Source: Chitinophagales bacterium
GTDB lineage: Bacteria > Bacteroidota > Bacteroidia > Chitinophagales > JADIYW01
Direction: 5' to 3'
Assembly: GCA_023957215.1 (NCBI GenBank)
Contig: JAMLHH010000005.1
Coordinates: 58,671-122,670, forward strand
DNA: 64,000 bases
Below, piece by piece: positions 18,477 to 28,569 of this stretch. The notes below the pieces were generated by a model. The model ran no database searches, had not been told where the DNA came from, and saw nothing but the letters and a program-made list of their open reading frames with translations. Both the position numbers and the translations under genes were made by a program. The first letter of the stretch is position 1, and every line of letters starts with the position of its first letter.

Positions 18477-19735
18477 TTAAGCCGAGTTAATCATTTCAAT
18501 CAGTTTCTCGTTTTTAGTGGCAAACTTGTAGTGCTTCTGCCCGTTCTGAACTATTTTAAGAGGAATACAAATGACTCTAAAATAAACTTCTTTAACCTTG
18601 AAGAAGTATCTATCCCCTCTACCAAGACCAACAAATGAGTTTATAATGAACCGATAAAAGAATATAGGCAAAAGCCATAATGATTAGGTAAACGGTATTA
18701 TACTCTAAGTCACTATGAGGCATGTATTTCAGTTGAAGTCATTGTTTTGAATGTCAGAAGCACGTTCCTGCCTCCTCTTTTATTGTAGAAAATGATGGCG
18801 TCTCGTTCGAAGTCTTCAGTCATTGGTGATGATGAATAGATAACTGTAGGCATCACCAGTAAAAGCATTGGTTTGCCCTGTAGAATTGGGTTGCCTATAA
18901 GCAATTATACGATGGGCATGCTTTCCGAAGTTATATCCCATACTATTGGTTTGATAGTTTTCGAATTCCAATCCACAGCTATTCAATTTTCTAATTTAGA
19001 AATTGCAGACCGAATTTTCAGATTGATTGCTCTGATGAAAAAGTGAGTACCCATCTGATGGAAAAAATCGGTTACTTCTTTGATGTAAGAACCTGTCCAT
19101 CGTGCTCTTTGTGGATGGATACCTTCTGCTTTAATAACTCAATATTCCTTTTATGAGTAGCAAGTTGCTCGGTCTTCACGTTGCAGTTTCATTTCTCCCC
19201 TCCAGTGAAGAACATTCCCAGTGATTGCTGCCTGAAATACCCTCGTGCCCCTTTATAACTGTAGGTTGCATCGTATTTACTGTGGAGTGTGAATTGGTTG
19301 TCATAATCATACACAAGTGCCTTTATCTGAGTCCAATCTGTTTAAATTGGATTGCTCCTCGCAATAAAAGCGATTCATACGAGTGTTGATATTGACTTTA
19401 TTCTCTTTACCTGTATCGATTCGGAAATCACAATCAACAGACAATTCTTTATTTGCTCTTGAATTGTATCTGCTGAAGTGAATGGAATTTCGATTCCTTT
19501 CAGATGATTAAGTGTGTTTCTCGAATGTAGTTAACGTCTTCGAGTTTGCACTCCACCGCAAAATGTTGTGTAGATTGAGCTTAACAGGATATCAGAATAA
19601 TCGTATTTTGCCTGTATGCCTCTACTACCCAGCTCGTTATTTATGAAATCACCGCTCATGTGAAAATAGGTGGTGAATCATTGCTATTTCACTTCAGGCA
19701 CCCTCTTTGAATTCAATGTTTTGTACATATCACTA
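18477..19735 (-). pseudogene. IS1380-type transposase remnant
   Basis: Reading the minus strand in shifting frames recovers a transposase: near the N-terminus SRGIQAKYDYSDILLSSIYTTFCGG, in pieces, then LVYDYDNQF with the first catalytic Asp at about 19318, then HSKYDATYSYKGARGYF, and at the C-terminus VYFRVICIPLKIVQNGQKHY before the stop at 18477-18479. These are the landmarks of the Bacteroidota branch of IS1380 transposases. At least one clear frameshift lies near 19200 and others are needed further on, so the gene is dead. Confidence 0.8.
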
Positions 19736-19754
19736 AAGTAGTGAAAAACATTGG

Positions 19755-19779
19755 AAGGCTTGCAACTTCTGCAAGCCTT
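19755..19779. terminator. Strong hairpin inside the IS end
   Basis: A perfect 10-bp stem, AAGGCTTGCA and its complement, around a 5-base loop, followed on the plus strand by TTATTT-type sequence. It sits between the transposase start and the right IS end, a place where IS elements often carry a hairpin that blocks read-through from outside. Confidence 0.6.
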
Positions 19780-19818
19780 TATTTATGAAGCTTTCAAGAG
19801 GTTATTGTGAATAACGCT

Positions 19819-19832
19819 TGCGGAATTTAGGT
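19819..19832 (-). repeat. IS terminal inverted repeat, right
   Basis: TGCGGAATTTAGGT, the exact complement of 18298-18311. Confidence 0.8.
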
Positions 19833-19879
19833 ATAATCGTAAAAAAGTAAAATTTTGAAATTTATAAACATTCTTTTCT

Positions 19880-19887
19880 TACTTTTG
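19880..19887 (+). promoter_or_regulatory. Candidate -7 box of queA
   Basis: TACTTTTG matches TAnnTTTG and lies 34 bp before the queA start. The nearest TTTG upstream (about 19854-19857) is 22 bases away, slightly long for the usual -33 element. Confidence 0.4.
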
Positions 19888-19921
19888 CGTTTTCATTTTA
19901 AAATTTTAATCCTGTAAGATT

Positions 19922-20968
19922 ATGAAGTTATCACAATTTGACTTTGAACTCCCTAAAAACCTTATTTCCTATTATCCGTCAGAGACCAGAGACGAAGCCC
20001 GACTCATGGTTTTAGACCGTAAAGCCGGCACCATCGAACACAAAATTTTTAAAGACGTGTTGAATTATTTTGATGATGGCGATGTGATGATACTCAACAA
20101 TACCAAGGTTTTTCCTGCCAGACTATATGGTACAAAAGAAAAAACCGGTGCTAAAATTGAAGTTTTCTTACTTCGTGAATTAAATGTAGATGCCATGCTT
20201 TGGGATGTCTTGGTCGATCCTGCCAGAAAAATCAGAGTAGGCAATAAATTGTATTTCGGTGATGATGACTTGGTGGCAGAAGTAGTGGACAATACAACTT
20301 CAAGAGGTCGAACAATCAGATTTTTGTTTGACGGAACACGTGATGAGTTTAGAATGAAATTGGATAAATTAGGTCAGACACCACTCCCTAAATATATCAA
20401 AAGAGAACCCGAAGAAATAGACAAAGAACGCTATCAAACCATCTACGCAAAAGTCGAAGGTGCGGTTGCTGCACCGACTGCCGGTCTCCACTTTTCATGC
20501 GAATTGCTAAAAAGATTGGAATTGAAAGGTGTCCATACACCGGAATTGACCTTGCATGTAGGCTTAGGTACTTTTAGATCTATAGAAGTAGAAGATCTTT
20601 CCAAACACAAAATGGATGCAGAATATTTTAGTGTGACACAAGAAACTGCCGATATTGTCAACAAAGCTATCAGAGAGAAAAGGAAAGTTTGCTCCGTGGG
20701 AACTACCGTTATGCGTTCTATCGAGACAGCTCTATCTGCTGATCATACCATGAAAGCGATGGAAGGCTGGACCAATACCTTTATCCATCCGCCACATGAC
20801 TTTTCTATTGCAAATTCCATGATTACCAATTTTCACTTGCCCAAATCAAGTCTGATAATTTTGGTGGCTGCGTTTGCAGGATATGATTTGACAATGGAAG
20901 CTTATGAGCAAGCCATCAAAGAGAATTACAACTTCTATTCTTATGGTGATGCGATGCTCATCATCTAA
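19922..20968 (+). CDS. queA: S-adenosylmethionine:tRNA ribosyltransferase-isomerase
   Basis: A 348-residue protein of full family length. QueA transfers and isomerises the ribose of SAM onto 7-aminomethyl-7-deazaguanine in tRNA to give epoxyqueuosine. Family landmarks are all present: [13 protein letters not shown] at the start, [22 protein letters not shown], the [10 protein letters not shown] core at about 182-191, and FIHPPHDF with [12 protein letters not shown] near the end. It stands alone after the IS remnant and is followed by the M16 peptidase in the same direction. Confidence 0.97.
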   Translation: MKLSQFDFELPKNLISYYPSETRDEARLMVLDRKAGTIEHKIFKDVLNYFDDGDVMILNNTKVFPARLYGTKEKTGAKIEVFLLRELNVDAMLWDVLVDPARKIRVGNKLYFGDDDLVAEVVDNTTSRGRTIRFLFDGTRDEFRMKLDKLGQTPLPKYIKREPEEIDKERYQTIYAKVEGAVAAPTAGLHFSCELLKRLELKGVHTPELTLHVGLGTFRSIEVEDLSKHKMDAEYFSVTQETADIVNKAIREKRKVCSVGTTVMRSIETALSADHTMKAMEGWTNTFIHPPHDFSIANSMITNFHLPKSSLIILVAAFAGYDLTMEAYEQAIKENYNFYSYGDAMLII

Positions 20969-21024
20969 AATCGTTTACCTTTTTGAAAATAGTTTCTTAG
21001 ATTGAAATCTTATAAATTTAGGAG

Positions 21025-23862
21025 ATGATAAAATATTTGTGGTCACTTGTGACTATATTCCTGTTACTTAATCAAAATACTATGGCAAATAATGTAGCCC
21101 AGCCCAAGCTTGTAGAAGAAGTGGTTGCAAGTGAAAATTCTATACAGATACCTTATAAAAAATACCTGTTGCCCAATGGATTGATTGTTATACTTCATCA
21201 GGATAATTCTAATCCTATTGTATATATAGATGTCACTTATCATGTAGGTTCGGCTCGTGAAACGCCGACTCGTTCGGGATTTGCCCACTTTTTTGAACAC
21301 ATGATGTTTCAAGGCTCGGATAATGTGGGTGATGAAAGACATTTTGCTATAGTTACTGAAGCCGGTGGTACATTAAACGGTACGACAAATAGAGATAGAA
21401 CTAACTATTTTGAAACGGTGCCTTCTAATCACTTGGAAACAGCACTTTGGTTAGAAGCAGACAGAATGGGTTATCTTTTGGATGCCGTGACTACAAAGAA
21501 ATTTGAAATTCAAAGAGCAACGGTTAAAAACGAACGCCAGCAAAATTATGACAACAGACCTTATGGCTTAGCCGGTGAAAAGACGTATGAAGCCTTGTAT
21601 CCTTTTGGCCATCCTTATTCTTGGACGACAATTGGTTATCTGGAAGATATCGACAGATTTAATTTGGAAGATTTAAAAAACTTTTTCCTGAGATGGTATA
21701 GTCCTAATAATGCCACACTGACGGTAGCCGGCAAATTTGATGAAGCACAAACCTTAGAGTGGATTAGTAAATATTACGGCAATATCCCAAGAGGTCCGGG
21801 AGTAAAAAATATGGATAAAATGCCGGTTACGCTGAATGGAGATAAATTTATTTCGTATCAGGATAATATCCAATTTCCTCTCTTGCAAATCACCTATCCT
21901 TCTGCTCCGTCCAATACCAAAGAAGAAGTCGCTTTAGACGTATTGTCTTACCTGATAGGTGGTGAGGGTAATAAAAATGCTCCGCTTTACCAAAAATTTA
22001 TCAAGACGAAAAAAGCGATGTATGCCAATGCTTCTAATCCTTCTTCTGAATTAGCAGGACAGTTTTCTTTTACTTTCCTTGCGTATCCGAATATGGCTTT
22101 AAAAGATATCAATGCCGAACTCCAAGAGATTATAAACGATTTTGATAGAAAGGGTTTTGACCAAGCAGCTTTTGATGAATACATCACACATGAGTACGCC
22201 AATTTGGTGTATAGCTTACAATCTGTCCAAAGAAAAGGATCGACATTAGCTTATTATCAGACTTTTACCGGTAGTCCTCAAAATTTTGACAAGTATATAA
22301 AGACTTTGAGAAACCTGACTTTAGACGATGTAAAAGAAGCTTTTGAGAAGTATGTCAAAAATAAGCCGGCTGTTTATTTGAGTATCTACTCCAAAGATCA
22401 TCCTGATAATATCGTGGCTGCCGATAACTTTTCACGACCCGCCATACCGGCGGATTTTCTACCGGATTTGAGTGAGTATAAAGGTCTGACTTATGTGAAA
22501 GGTCAAGATGACTTTGATAGGAGTGTACAACCTTCACCCGGAGATAATCCTGTCGTAGAAATTCCTCAGTTTTGGCATCAAGTGTGGGCAAATGGTACGA
22601 AAGTAATAGGTATGAGTTATGCTAATCTACCGATGACGAGTATTACTTATTCTTTTAAAGCCGGACAATTATACGAATCTATCGAAAAAGCCGGGATTGC
22701 ATCTCTTATGGGTCGATTGCTGAGAGAAGGCGGAGGTGATTACAGTTCGGAAGAATTTCAAAGTGAGCTGATGAAGATAGGTAGTAGAATCAATGTGGTT
22801 TCCACTATAGAAAATGTGAATGTACAAGTGACATCCCTCAATGAAAATTTAGACAGGACGATAGAGTTAATGAATGAAATGTTGTTTCGCCCGAGATTTG
22901 ATTCTTTGGAATTTGAACGTATCAAATTAGAACAGATAGAGGATATAAAACATGCCAAAACGATTGCAAGTGAGATAGCGACAGAAGTAGAAGCCAAACT
23001 ATTATTTGACAAAGACAATATCCGTTCATTTACAGAATTGGGAACGAAAGAAACCGTACAAAATATTAGCTTAGACGATATCAAGCAGTACTATGCAAAA
23101 TACTTTGCACCGGATTATTCAGAACTTGTTATCGTAGGAGATATTACTGCTGCGAATGTTCTTCAAAAATTAGGTAAGCTCAATAAAGTGGAAAAGAAAG
23201 GTATTGAGAAACCGGAATTTCATTCCGTAAAAACTCCTGATAAAACAACTATTGTTTTTGCACATAAAGACAATTCTCCCCAGTCTCAGATAAAAGTTGT
23301 GACAAGAGGAATGCGCTATGATGCTTTGGGAGATTCTTATAAAGCAGATATCGCTAATTATCCTTTGGGAGGTATGTTTAACAGTCATATCAATATCAAT
23401 CTGCGTGAAAGAAAAGGTTGGACGTATGGTGCGAGATCTTATTTTTTAAGTGGTCATTATTTGGATGAGTTTATAGTTAGTACGAGTGTAAAAGCTGATG
23501 TAACGGATGGAGCTGTTACTGAAATACTGAAAGAAATAGACTTGTATTTAAAAGAGGGTATTTCTCCTGATGAGTTAGAATTTACCAAAAAATCCATAGG
23601 TCAAAGAGATGCGCTCAAATATGAAACGGCTTCACAAAAAGGCTCTTTTTTGAGAACGGTCATTAAGAACGACTTTGATAGCCAACTTGTCAATAAGCAA
23701 AATAAAATTTTGGCAGATATCACAAAAGAAGAATTAGACGGTATCATGCAGAAATATGTCAACAAAGACAAACTTTATATCATAGTAGTCGGAGATAGGA
23801 ATATTGTTTTAGATCCACTGAAACAATTGGGATATCCGGTTATAGAAATGGAGATAGAATAA
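21025..23862 (+). CDS. Secreted M16-family zinc metallopeptidase, two-domain
   Basis: A 945-residue pitrilysin-like peptidase. A signal peptide (about residues 1-21) is followed by an active M16 half whose inverted zinc motif HFFEH lies at residues 88-92, with the distal Glu in KNERQQNYDNRPYG at about 169-182. The second half (from about 510) has the M16 fold but no HxxEH, as usual for the non-catalytic partner domain. Such enzymes degrade peptides in the periplasm or outside the cell. It lies 57 bp after queA. Confidence 0.9.
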   Translation: MIKYLWSLVTIFLLLNQNTMANNVAQPKLVEEVVASENSIQIPYKKYLLPNGLIVILHQDNSNPIVYIDVTYHVGSARETPTRSGFAHFFEHMMFQGSDNVGDERHFAIVTEAGGTLNGTTNRDRTNYFETVPSNHLETALWLEADRMGYLLDAVTTKKFEIQRATVKNERQQNYDNRPYGLAGEKTYEALYPFGHPYSWTTIGYLEDIDRFNLEDLKNFFLRWYSPNNATLTVAGKFDEAQTLEWISKYYGNIPRGPGVKNMDKMPVTLNGDKFISYQDNIQFPLLQITYPSAPSNTKEEVALDVLSYLIGGEGNKNAPLYQKFIKTKKAMYANASNPSSELAGQFSFTFLAYPNMALKDINAELQEIINDFDRKGFDQAAFDEYITHEYANLVYSLQSVQRKGSTLAYYQTFTGSPQNFDKYIKTLRNLTLDDVKEAFEKYVKNKPAVYLSIYSKDHPDNIVAADNFSRPAIPADFLPDLSEYKGLTYVKGQDDFDRSVQPSPGDNPVVEIPQFWHQVWANGTKVIGMSYANLPMTSITYSFKAGQLYESIEKAGIASLMGRLLREGGGDYSSEEFQSELMKIGSRINVVSTIENVNVQVTSLNENLDRTIELMNEMLFRPRFDSLEFERIKLEQIEDIKHAKTIASEIATEVEAKLLFDKDNIRSFTELGTKETVQNISLDDIKQYYAKYFAPDYSELVIVGDITAANVLQKLGKLNKVEKKGIEKPEFHSVKTPDKTTIVFAHKDNSPQSQIKVVTRGMRYDALGDSYKADIANYPLGGMFNSHININLRERKGWTYGARSYFLSGHYLDEFIVSTSVKADVTDGAVTEILKEIDLYLKEGISPDELEFTKKSIGQRDALKYETASQKGSFLRTVIKNDFDSQLVNKQNKILADITKEELDGIMQKYVNKDKLYIIVVGDRNIVLDPLKQLGYPVIEMEIE

Positions 23863-23989
23863 CCCAAAGCCTTGGTTATAAAGAAGTGGAATTCCTTTTT
23901 TAGTAACTAAGTAAAAATGATATCAGAAAGAAAATTTCATTTTTGCAATTTTAATATTTAGTTTAGTTGGATAGACAGAGCTTGAAAGA

Positions 23990-26299
23990 TTGAAAGTGAA
24001 CTTTTTATTTGTTGCAATAGCTTTATTATTTTATTCGGTTGCGCACGGACAGACTGTCGTCTTGAATGAATTGATGTCAAGTAATCATAAAACTATTCAA
24101 GATAAAGATGGTGATTATAGCGATTGGATAGAATTGTATAATCCGACTGATGAAGCAGTTCATTTATCAGGTTATAGCCTTTCTGATAAAAAATCAAAAT
24201 TGGATAAGTGGACTTTTCCGGATATTACCATTCCCTCTAAAGGATATTTACTGGTCTTTGCATCGGGAAAAGATATTAAAAACCCGAAAGAGCTACATCT
24301 TAACTTCAAGATTTCATCGGATGGAGAAGACCTGTTTCTTACAAATGATTTTGGTGAGATCATCGATCAAGTTGGGAAAATTGATTTGGACGCAGATGAA
24401 TCTTATTGCAGAATTCCTGATGGCGGTTTAAAATGGATATCTAGCAAAGTGCCGTCGCCGGGTGCAAGCAATAATTTTTCCAACCAATTGATTTTTTCCG
24501 AACAAGAAGGTTTTTATCGGGATTCTTTTTATTTGTTTATTGAATCTCTAAACGGAGATACTGTCTTTTATACGATGGATGGCAATATTCCAAACAGTCA
24601 ATCTGAAGTATTTGACGGCTATTTGACCATCAAAGACAGGACTGATCATCCCAATGTATTTTCGGAGATACCTACAACACCCGTGCAAGATATCATTACC
24701 TACAAGGCATGGGAATCACCACAAACTCTTATTGATAAAGCTACTGTTTTGAGATGTGTTACTTATAGAAATGGAGTCAGAACGAGCCAAGTCTATACAA
24801 AAACTTATTTTGTAGATAATAAAAACAATCTCCGATATACTACGCCTGTACTTTCGTTAATAACCGAAAGTGATAACCTTTTTGATTATGGTAAAGGTTT
24901 GTTTGTACCGGGAAAATATTTTAGCTATGTCAGTCCGGAGTGGACAGGTAATTATTTCAAGCACGGAAAAGAGTGGGAGAGAGATGTTTATATCGAATAT
25001 TTTAATTCTAAAGGTGAAAAAGAATTTTCACAGGATGCCGGACTAAGAATCCACGGAGGTAAAACCCGTCACGCCGCCCAAAAATCATTGACACTCTATG
25101 CAAGAGCGAAATATGGTGTCAAAAATTTCAAATATGAATTACTACCCAATAGGTCTAACGATAAATACAAACGTTTTATATTACAAACGACGATGGGAGC
25201 ATTGTTTGGCAGTTCCATTATTAAAGATGTTTATGGTCAGAATATAGTTTCATCGTTTGATATTGACTATCAAGAATTTCAACCTGTCACGGTTTTTATT
25301 AATGGAGAATATTGGGGAGTATATAGTATTCGGGATAAAATAGACAATAGATATATTCAATATACACATGGTATAGACAAGGACAATGTCGAGTTTGTAG
25401 AAGATGATAGCACTTCTTATAACCAACTAATGCAGTACATCTCTGAAAATAGCTTGGAATCAAATGCCAATTATGAATATGTAAAAAAGAAAATTGATAT
25501 CAACAATTATATAGATTATACGATAGCAGAGCAGTTTCTCAATAATTATGATTGGCCGGGCAACAATATGAAAATATGGAGAAGCAAGGAAAATGGGAAA
25601 TGGAGATGGGTACTGTATGATTTAGATTATGGTTTTGGTGATGCAGGTTATGATATGTTTACCCACTCTATTAAAAATGATCCGAGTATTACTTGGCCCA
25701 ATCCTCCATCCTCTACATTTTTATTTAGAAATTTATTGAAAAACCAATCTTTTAAAACGAAGTGCATCAAAAGATACGAAGAACTTTTAAATAGTGATTT
25801 TGCGGTGAAAATTATGAAGTCTAAATTGGACTCCATAAAATCGCTCTATCAACCTGAAATTCCGAAACATATCGAAAGATGGAATTATCCCAAAAGTATG
25901 GATAGTTGGGAATATCATATCAATAATGACCTTCTTTCTTTTATAGAAAAAAGACCTTGCGAGGTAAGTAGGCAAATAAAACTATTTTTTGGTTTGAAAG
26001 ATTTTGGTTTTGATTGCCTCTCTAATGTGAATGAGTTAGCAAATAGAAATCAATTGATACTTGCCCCCAATCCAAACAGCGGAAGTTTCTTTATTTACAA
26101 TAGTATTACGGATATGAAAGATGCAAATATCTTTGTCACCGATATGAGTGGACGTATTGTATATAATGCAAGCAGGGAGGTATTGCTTAGAAATGTAAAA
26201 CTATCTTTTGATTTATCCAATCTACCCAATGGTGTTTATGTCTTACACCTCGTTTCTAAAGGATATTCGGAACAAAAGAGATTTGTAAAATTCAATTAA
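23990..26299 (+). CDS. CotH-kinase-like surface protein with lamin-tail and T9SS domains
   Basis: A 769-residue secreted protein starting at TTG (a GTG two codons later is the alternative). After the signal peptide (to about residue 20, AHGQ) comes a lamin-tail domain (about 22-150, LNELMSSN and DWIELYNPT), a chitobiase-like module (about 170-275), then a CotH domain (about 340-620) with RIHGGKTR, GEYWGVYSIRDKID and the metal/ATP-site line WVLYDLDYGFG. The last about 75 residues are a T9SS sorting domain (LAPNPNSGSFF, DMSGRIVY and LPNGVYVLHL). CotH proteins phosphorylate spore-coat proteins in Bacillus; the target in Bacteroidota is unknown. Confidence 0.88.
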   Translation: MKVNFLFVAIALLFYSVAHGQTVVLNELMSSNHKTIQDKDGDYSDWIELYNPTDEAVHLSGYSLSDKKSKLDKWTFPDITIPSKGYLLVFASGKDIKNPKELHLNFKISSDGEDLFLTNDFGEIIDQVGKIDLDADESYCRIPDGGLKWISSKVPSPGASNNFSNQLIFSEQEGFYRDSFYLFIESLNGDTVFYTMDGNIPNSQSEVFDGYLTIKDRTDHPNVFSEIPTTPVQDIITYKAWESPQTLIDKATVLRCVTYRNGVRTSQVYTKTYFVDNKNNLRYTTPVLSLITESDNLFDYGKGLFVPGKYFSYVSPEWTGNYFKHGKEWERDVYIEYFNSKGEKEFSQDAGLRIHGGKTRHAAQKSLTLYARAKYGVKNFKYELLPNRSNDKYKRFILQTTMGALFGSSIIKDVYGQNIVSSFDIDYQEFQPVTVFINGEYWGVYSIRDKIDNRYIQYTHGIDKDNVEFVEDDSTSYNQLMQYISENSLESNANYEYVKKKIDINNYIDYTIAEQFLNNYDWPGNNMKIWRSKENGKWRWVLYDLDYGFGDAGYDMFTHSIKNDPSITWPNPPSSTFLFRNLLKNQSFKTKCIKRYEELLNSDFAVKIMKSKLDSIKSLYQPEIPKHIERWNYPKSMDSWEYHINNDLLSFIEKRPCEVSRQIKLFFGLKDFGFDCLSNVNELANRNQLILAPNPNSGSFFIYNSITDMKDANIFVTDMSGRIVYNASREVLLRNVKLSFDLSNLPNGVYVLHLVSKGYSEQKRFVKFN

Positions 26300-26365
26300 G
26301 TTTTTGTCTATTGCAAGAAAATAGGAATTTCTCATTTTGAGAAGGCGGAGAATATCAGGATGCTA

Positions 26366-27433
26366 TCAATGAGGATGTATAGGAGTCACCCAGTTGAAAA
26401 TATCTTCTTCTTTTCCTTTTTGAATATCTACTAATTCTTTTCTCAAACCGATGGAAACAGTGTATTTTGAAGTGTCAAAAAGATAATCTCTACCTCTGAA
26501 TCCAAGACGGTAGATATAGGTAATCACAGCGGCTGTCCCGGAACCAAAAACTTCCGTGATTTCACCTTTTTCAATTTCATCAATCAGTTCATTGATATCT
26601 ATCAATCTTTCCTCTATTTGATAACCTCGATGAGTAGCCAATTTTAAAATACTATCACGAGTGATACCCGGTAGCAAACCACCATCTAATTCCGGTGTAA
26701 TGATGGTATTGCCGTTTTTTACAAAGAAAATATTCATGGTACCTACTTCCTGCACATATTGATGATGTTCTGAATCTAACCATAGTACATCTTTATATCC
26801 TTTGGCACGTGCAGCTTCCACAGGCGCCAAAGATGCAGCGTAGTTGCCGGCAAATTTTGCACATCCCATTCCCTTGGTAGCTCTTGCATTTTCCTCATCT
26901 ACATATACGGAAACATCTTCAGAATAATATGCTCCGACAGGTGATGTCATTATGATAAACTTAAATTCCGTAGGAACTTTCACTCCTATAAAAGGCTCTG
27001 TCCCAAACATAACCGGTCTGATATATAAGGAAGTCCCCTCCGCTTTGGGAACCCAATCTTCATCTAATTTAATAAGTTCCATCATGCCGTCCATGAAAAT
27101 TTCTTTGGGAATTTGTGGCATGGCAAGACGGGTGGCAGAGTTATTCATTCGCTTGAAATTCTCTTCCGGTCTAAAAACGACGATGCCTTCGTGGATATTT
27201 CTATGAGCTTTTATTCCCTCAAAAATAGATTGTGCATAATGAAAGCTGGTTGTTGCCGGTGATAGATTTAAGAGTTGAAAAGGGACAATCTTATTACTTA
27301 TCCATTCTCCATTTTTATAATCAGCTACCAATATATGGTCAGAAAAATTTCTCCCAAATGGAATATTGCTGAAATCAAAGTCTTGTAACCGGCTGTTTTT
27401 TGTTCTTTCTACTTCTAATTTGAGATTGCTCAT
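26366..27433 (-). CDS. ilvE: Branched-chain amino-acid aminotransferase
   Basis: A 355-residue class IV PLP aminotransferase that makes leucine, isoleucine and valine from their 2-oxo acids. Landmarks are YAQSIFEGIKAHR near residue 65, SLYIRPVMFGTEP at about 140, the PLP-lysine segment CAKFAGNYAASL at about 195, and QEVGTMNIFFV. Length and motifs are those of the long, eukaryote-like branch common in Bacteroidota. The gene is monocistronic, convergent with the CotH gene and divergent from the next one. Confidence 0.95.
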   Translation of the reverse strand: MSNLKLEVERTKNSRLQDFDFSNIPFGRNFSDHILVADYKNGEWISNKIVPFQLLNLSPATTSFHYAQSIFEGIKAHRNIHEGIVVFRPEENFKRMNNSATRLAMPQIPKEIFMDGMMELIKLDEDWVPKAEGTSLYIRPVMFGTEPFIGVKVPTEFKFIIMTSPVGAYYSEDVSVYVDEENARATKGMGCAKFAGNYAASLAPVEAARAKGYKDVLWLDSEHHQYVQEVGTMNIFFVKNGNTIITPELDGGLLPGITRDSILKLATHRGYQIEERLIDINELIDEIEKGEITEVFGSGTAAVITYIYRLGFRGRDYLFDTSKYTVSIGLRKELVDIQKGKEEDIFNWVTPIHPH

Positions 27434-27507
27434 TTCTTTTTCTTTTATTTATTGACCTTACTTAGGTAAAACATTGTTATTTTGTCATTCAAAAATACGA
27501 TAAAGAC

Positions 27508-27948
27508 TTGCAAAACGAAACCTATTTTTATCCATCTTTATTAAAAGATATTAAAGAGTTAACTTGGCTCAATCAGGGCGATACGGATTTTCTTTGGATT
27601 TATCGCGAAAATCCGGAACAGAAAGACTTGGTGGAGGATATGCTCATCCATAAATTTTTACTCAATCCCAAAGTAATGGAGAGTTCAAAAGAAAAAGTGG
27701 CTATTCTAAAATACCAACCGGGCTTGCGCTTCCACTTTTTACATAAAAACTTACAAGTCAGAAAAATAGTACTGTTTGGCATTCCTCCGCAACAATTTGG
27801 TGTACAGCTGCAAATGCCTAAAAATCAAATTGTACAACATGATGGTTTTTATTTTTTATCTACTGATGCACCGGAGGAATTGGCAAAACAAGATGTCAAA
27901 CACAAAATACTTTTTGCGAAAAATCTTCAAAAACTCAACTCTTTATAA
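27508..27948 (+). CDS. Small protein of unknown function upstream of rdgB
   Basis: A 146-residue soluble protein starting at TTG. I do not recognise a family. It is Lys/Gln-rich with a beta strand-turn core (VRKIVLFGIPPQQFGVQL) near residue 90 and a C-terminal helix KILFAKNLQKL. It ends 9 bp before rdgB, so the pair is probably an operon. No membrane segment, signal or catalytic motif is seen. Confidence 0.7.
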   Translation: MQNETYFYPSLLKDIKELTWLNQGDTDFLWIYRENPEQKDLVEDMLIHKFLLNPKVMESSKEKVAILKYQPGLRFHFLHKNLQVRKIVLFGIPPQQFGVQLQMPKNQIVQHDGFYFLSTDAPEELAKQDVKHKILFAKNLQKLNSL

Positions 27949-27957
27949 TTTTTTACA

Positions 27958-28536
27958 ATGAAACTCATTTTAGCCACTGCTAACCCCAATAAAGTCAAGG
28001 AAATACAACCCTTATTACCTGATGAAATTGAAGTCCATACTCTGAAAGATATTGCTTACAGCAAGGAAATTTCGGAAGATCACGATAATATTGAAGACAA
28101 TTCTTTACAAAAAGCCATGACTATATGGGAGCATACATATACTACTTGTTTGTCGGACGATACCGGATTATTTATCAATGCCTTAGACGGAGAACCGGGC
28201 GTATATAGTGCTATGTATGCAGGTGAAAAAAGAGATGACAAAAAAAATATCAAAAAAGTTTTATCCAATATGAAAGGAGAGGAGGAAAGAAGTGCCTATT
28301 TTAAAACTGTTTTTACCTTAATCATTGATGGAGAAATACACCAATTTACAGGCATACTCAATGGTCAAATCCTAGAATCTCCCCAAGGCAAAAATGGTTT
28401 CGGCTACGATCCGATTTTTTCTCATGCTCCCGGACTGTCTTTAGCAGAAATCGGTTTGGAAGAAAAAGATAAAATCAGTCATAGAGGTATTGCTCTCCAA
28501 AAAGTTGTCGAGTTTCTAAGAAGTAGAGGAAAATAA
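27958..28536 (+). CDS. rdgB: Non-canonical purine NTP pyrophosphatase (RdgB/HAM1)
   Basis: A 192-residue HAM1-family enzyme that hydrolyses XTP, ITP and dITP to the monophosphates, keeping deaminated purines out of nucleic acid. It opens LATANPNKVKEI (family S/T-x-N-x-x-K), has LSDDTGLFINALDGEPGVYSA with the catalytic Asp near residue 70, and ends in GKNGFGYDPIF and SHRGIALQK. Length is standard. Confidence 0.96.
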   Translation: MKLILATANPNKVKEIQPLLPDEIEVHTLKDIAYSKEISEDHDNIEDNSLQKAMTIWEHTYTTCLSDDTGLFINALDGEPGVYSAMYAGEKRDDKKNIKKVLSNMKGEEERSAYFKTVFTLIIDGEIHQFTGILNGQILESPQGKNGFGYDPIFSHAPGLSLAEIGLEEKDKISHRGIALQKVVEFLRSRGK

Positions 28537-28569
28537 AATATATAGCTATTCTTTAAGAGGGCATTTCCT

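Larger units (their letters stand above)
18299..19831 (-). mobile_element. Decayed IS1380-type insertion sequence
   Basis: About 1.53 kb bounded by the inverted repeat ACCTAAATTCCGCA (18298-18311) and its exact complement (19819-19832). The inside holds a minus-strand transposase broken by several frameshifts and stops. No matching 4-bp target duplication is visible directly outside the repeats, as expected for an old copy or one whose flank was rearranged. Confidence 0.8.

Noticed and set aside
18713..18904. 63-codon ORF as an independent gene
   Set aside because: It lies within the decayed IS transposase region and gives no protein of its own.
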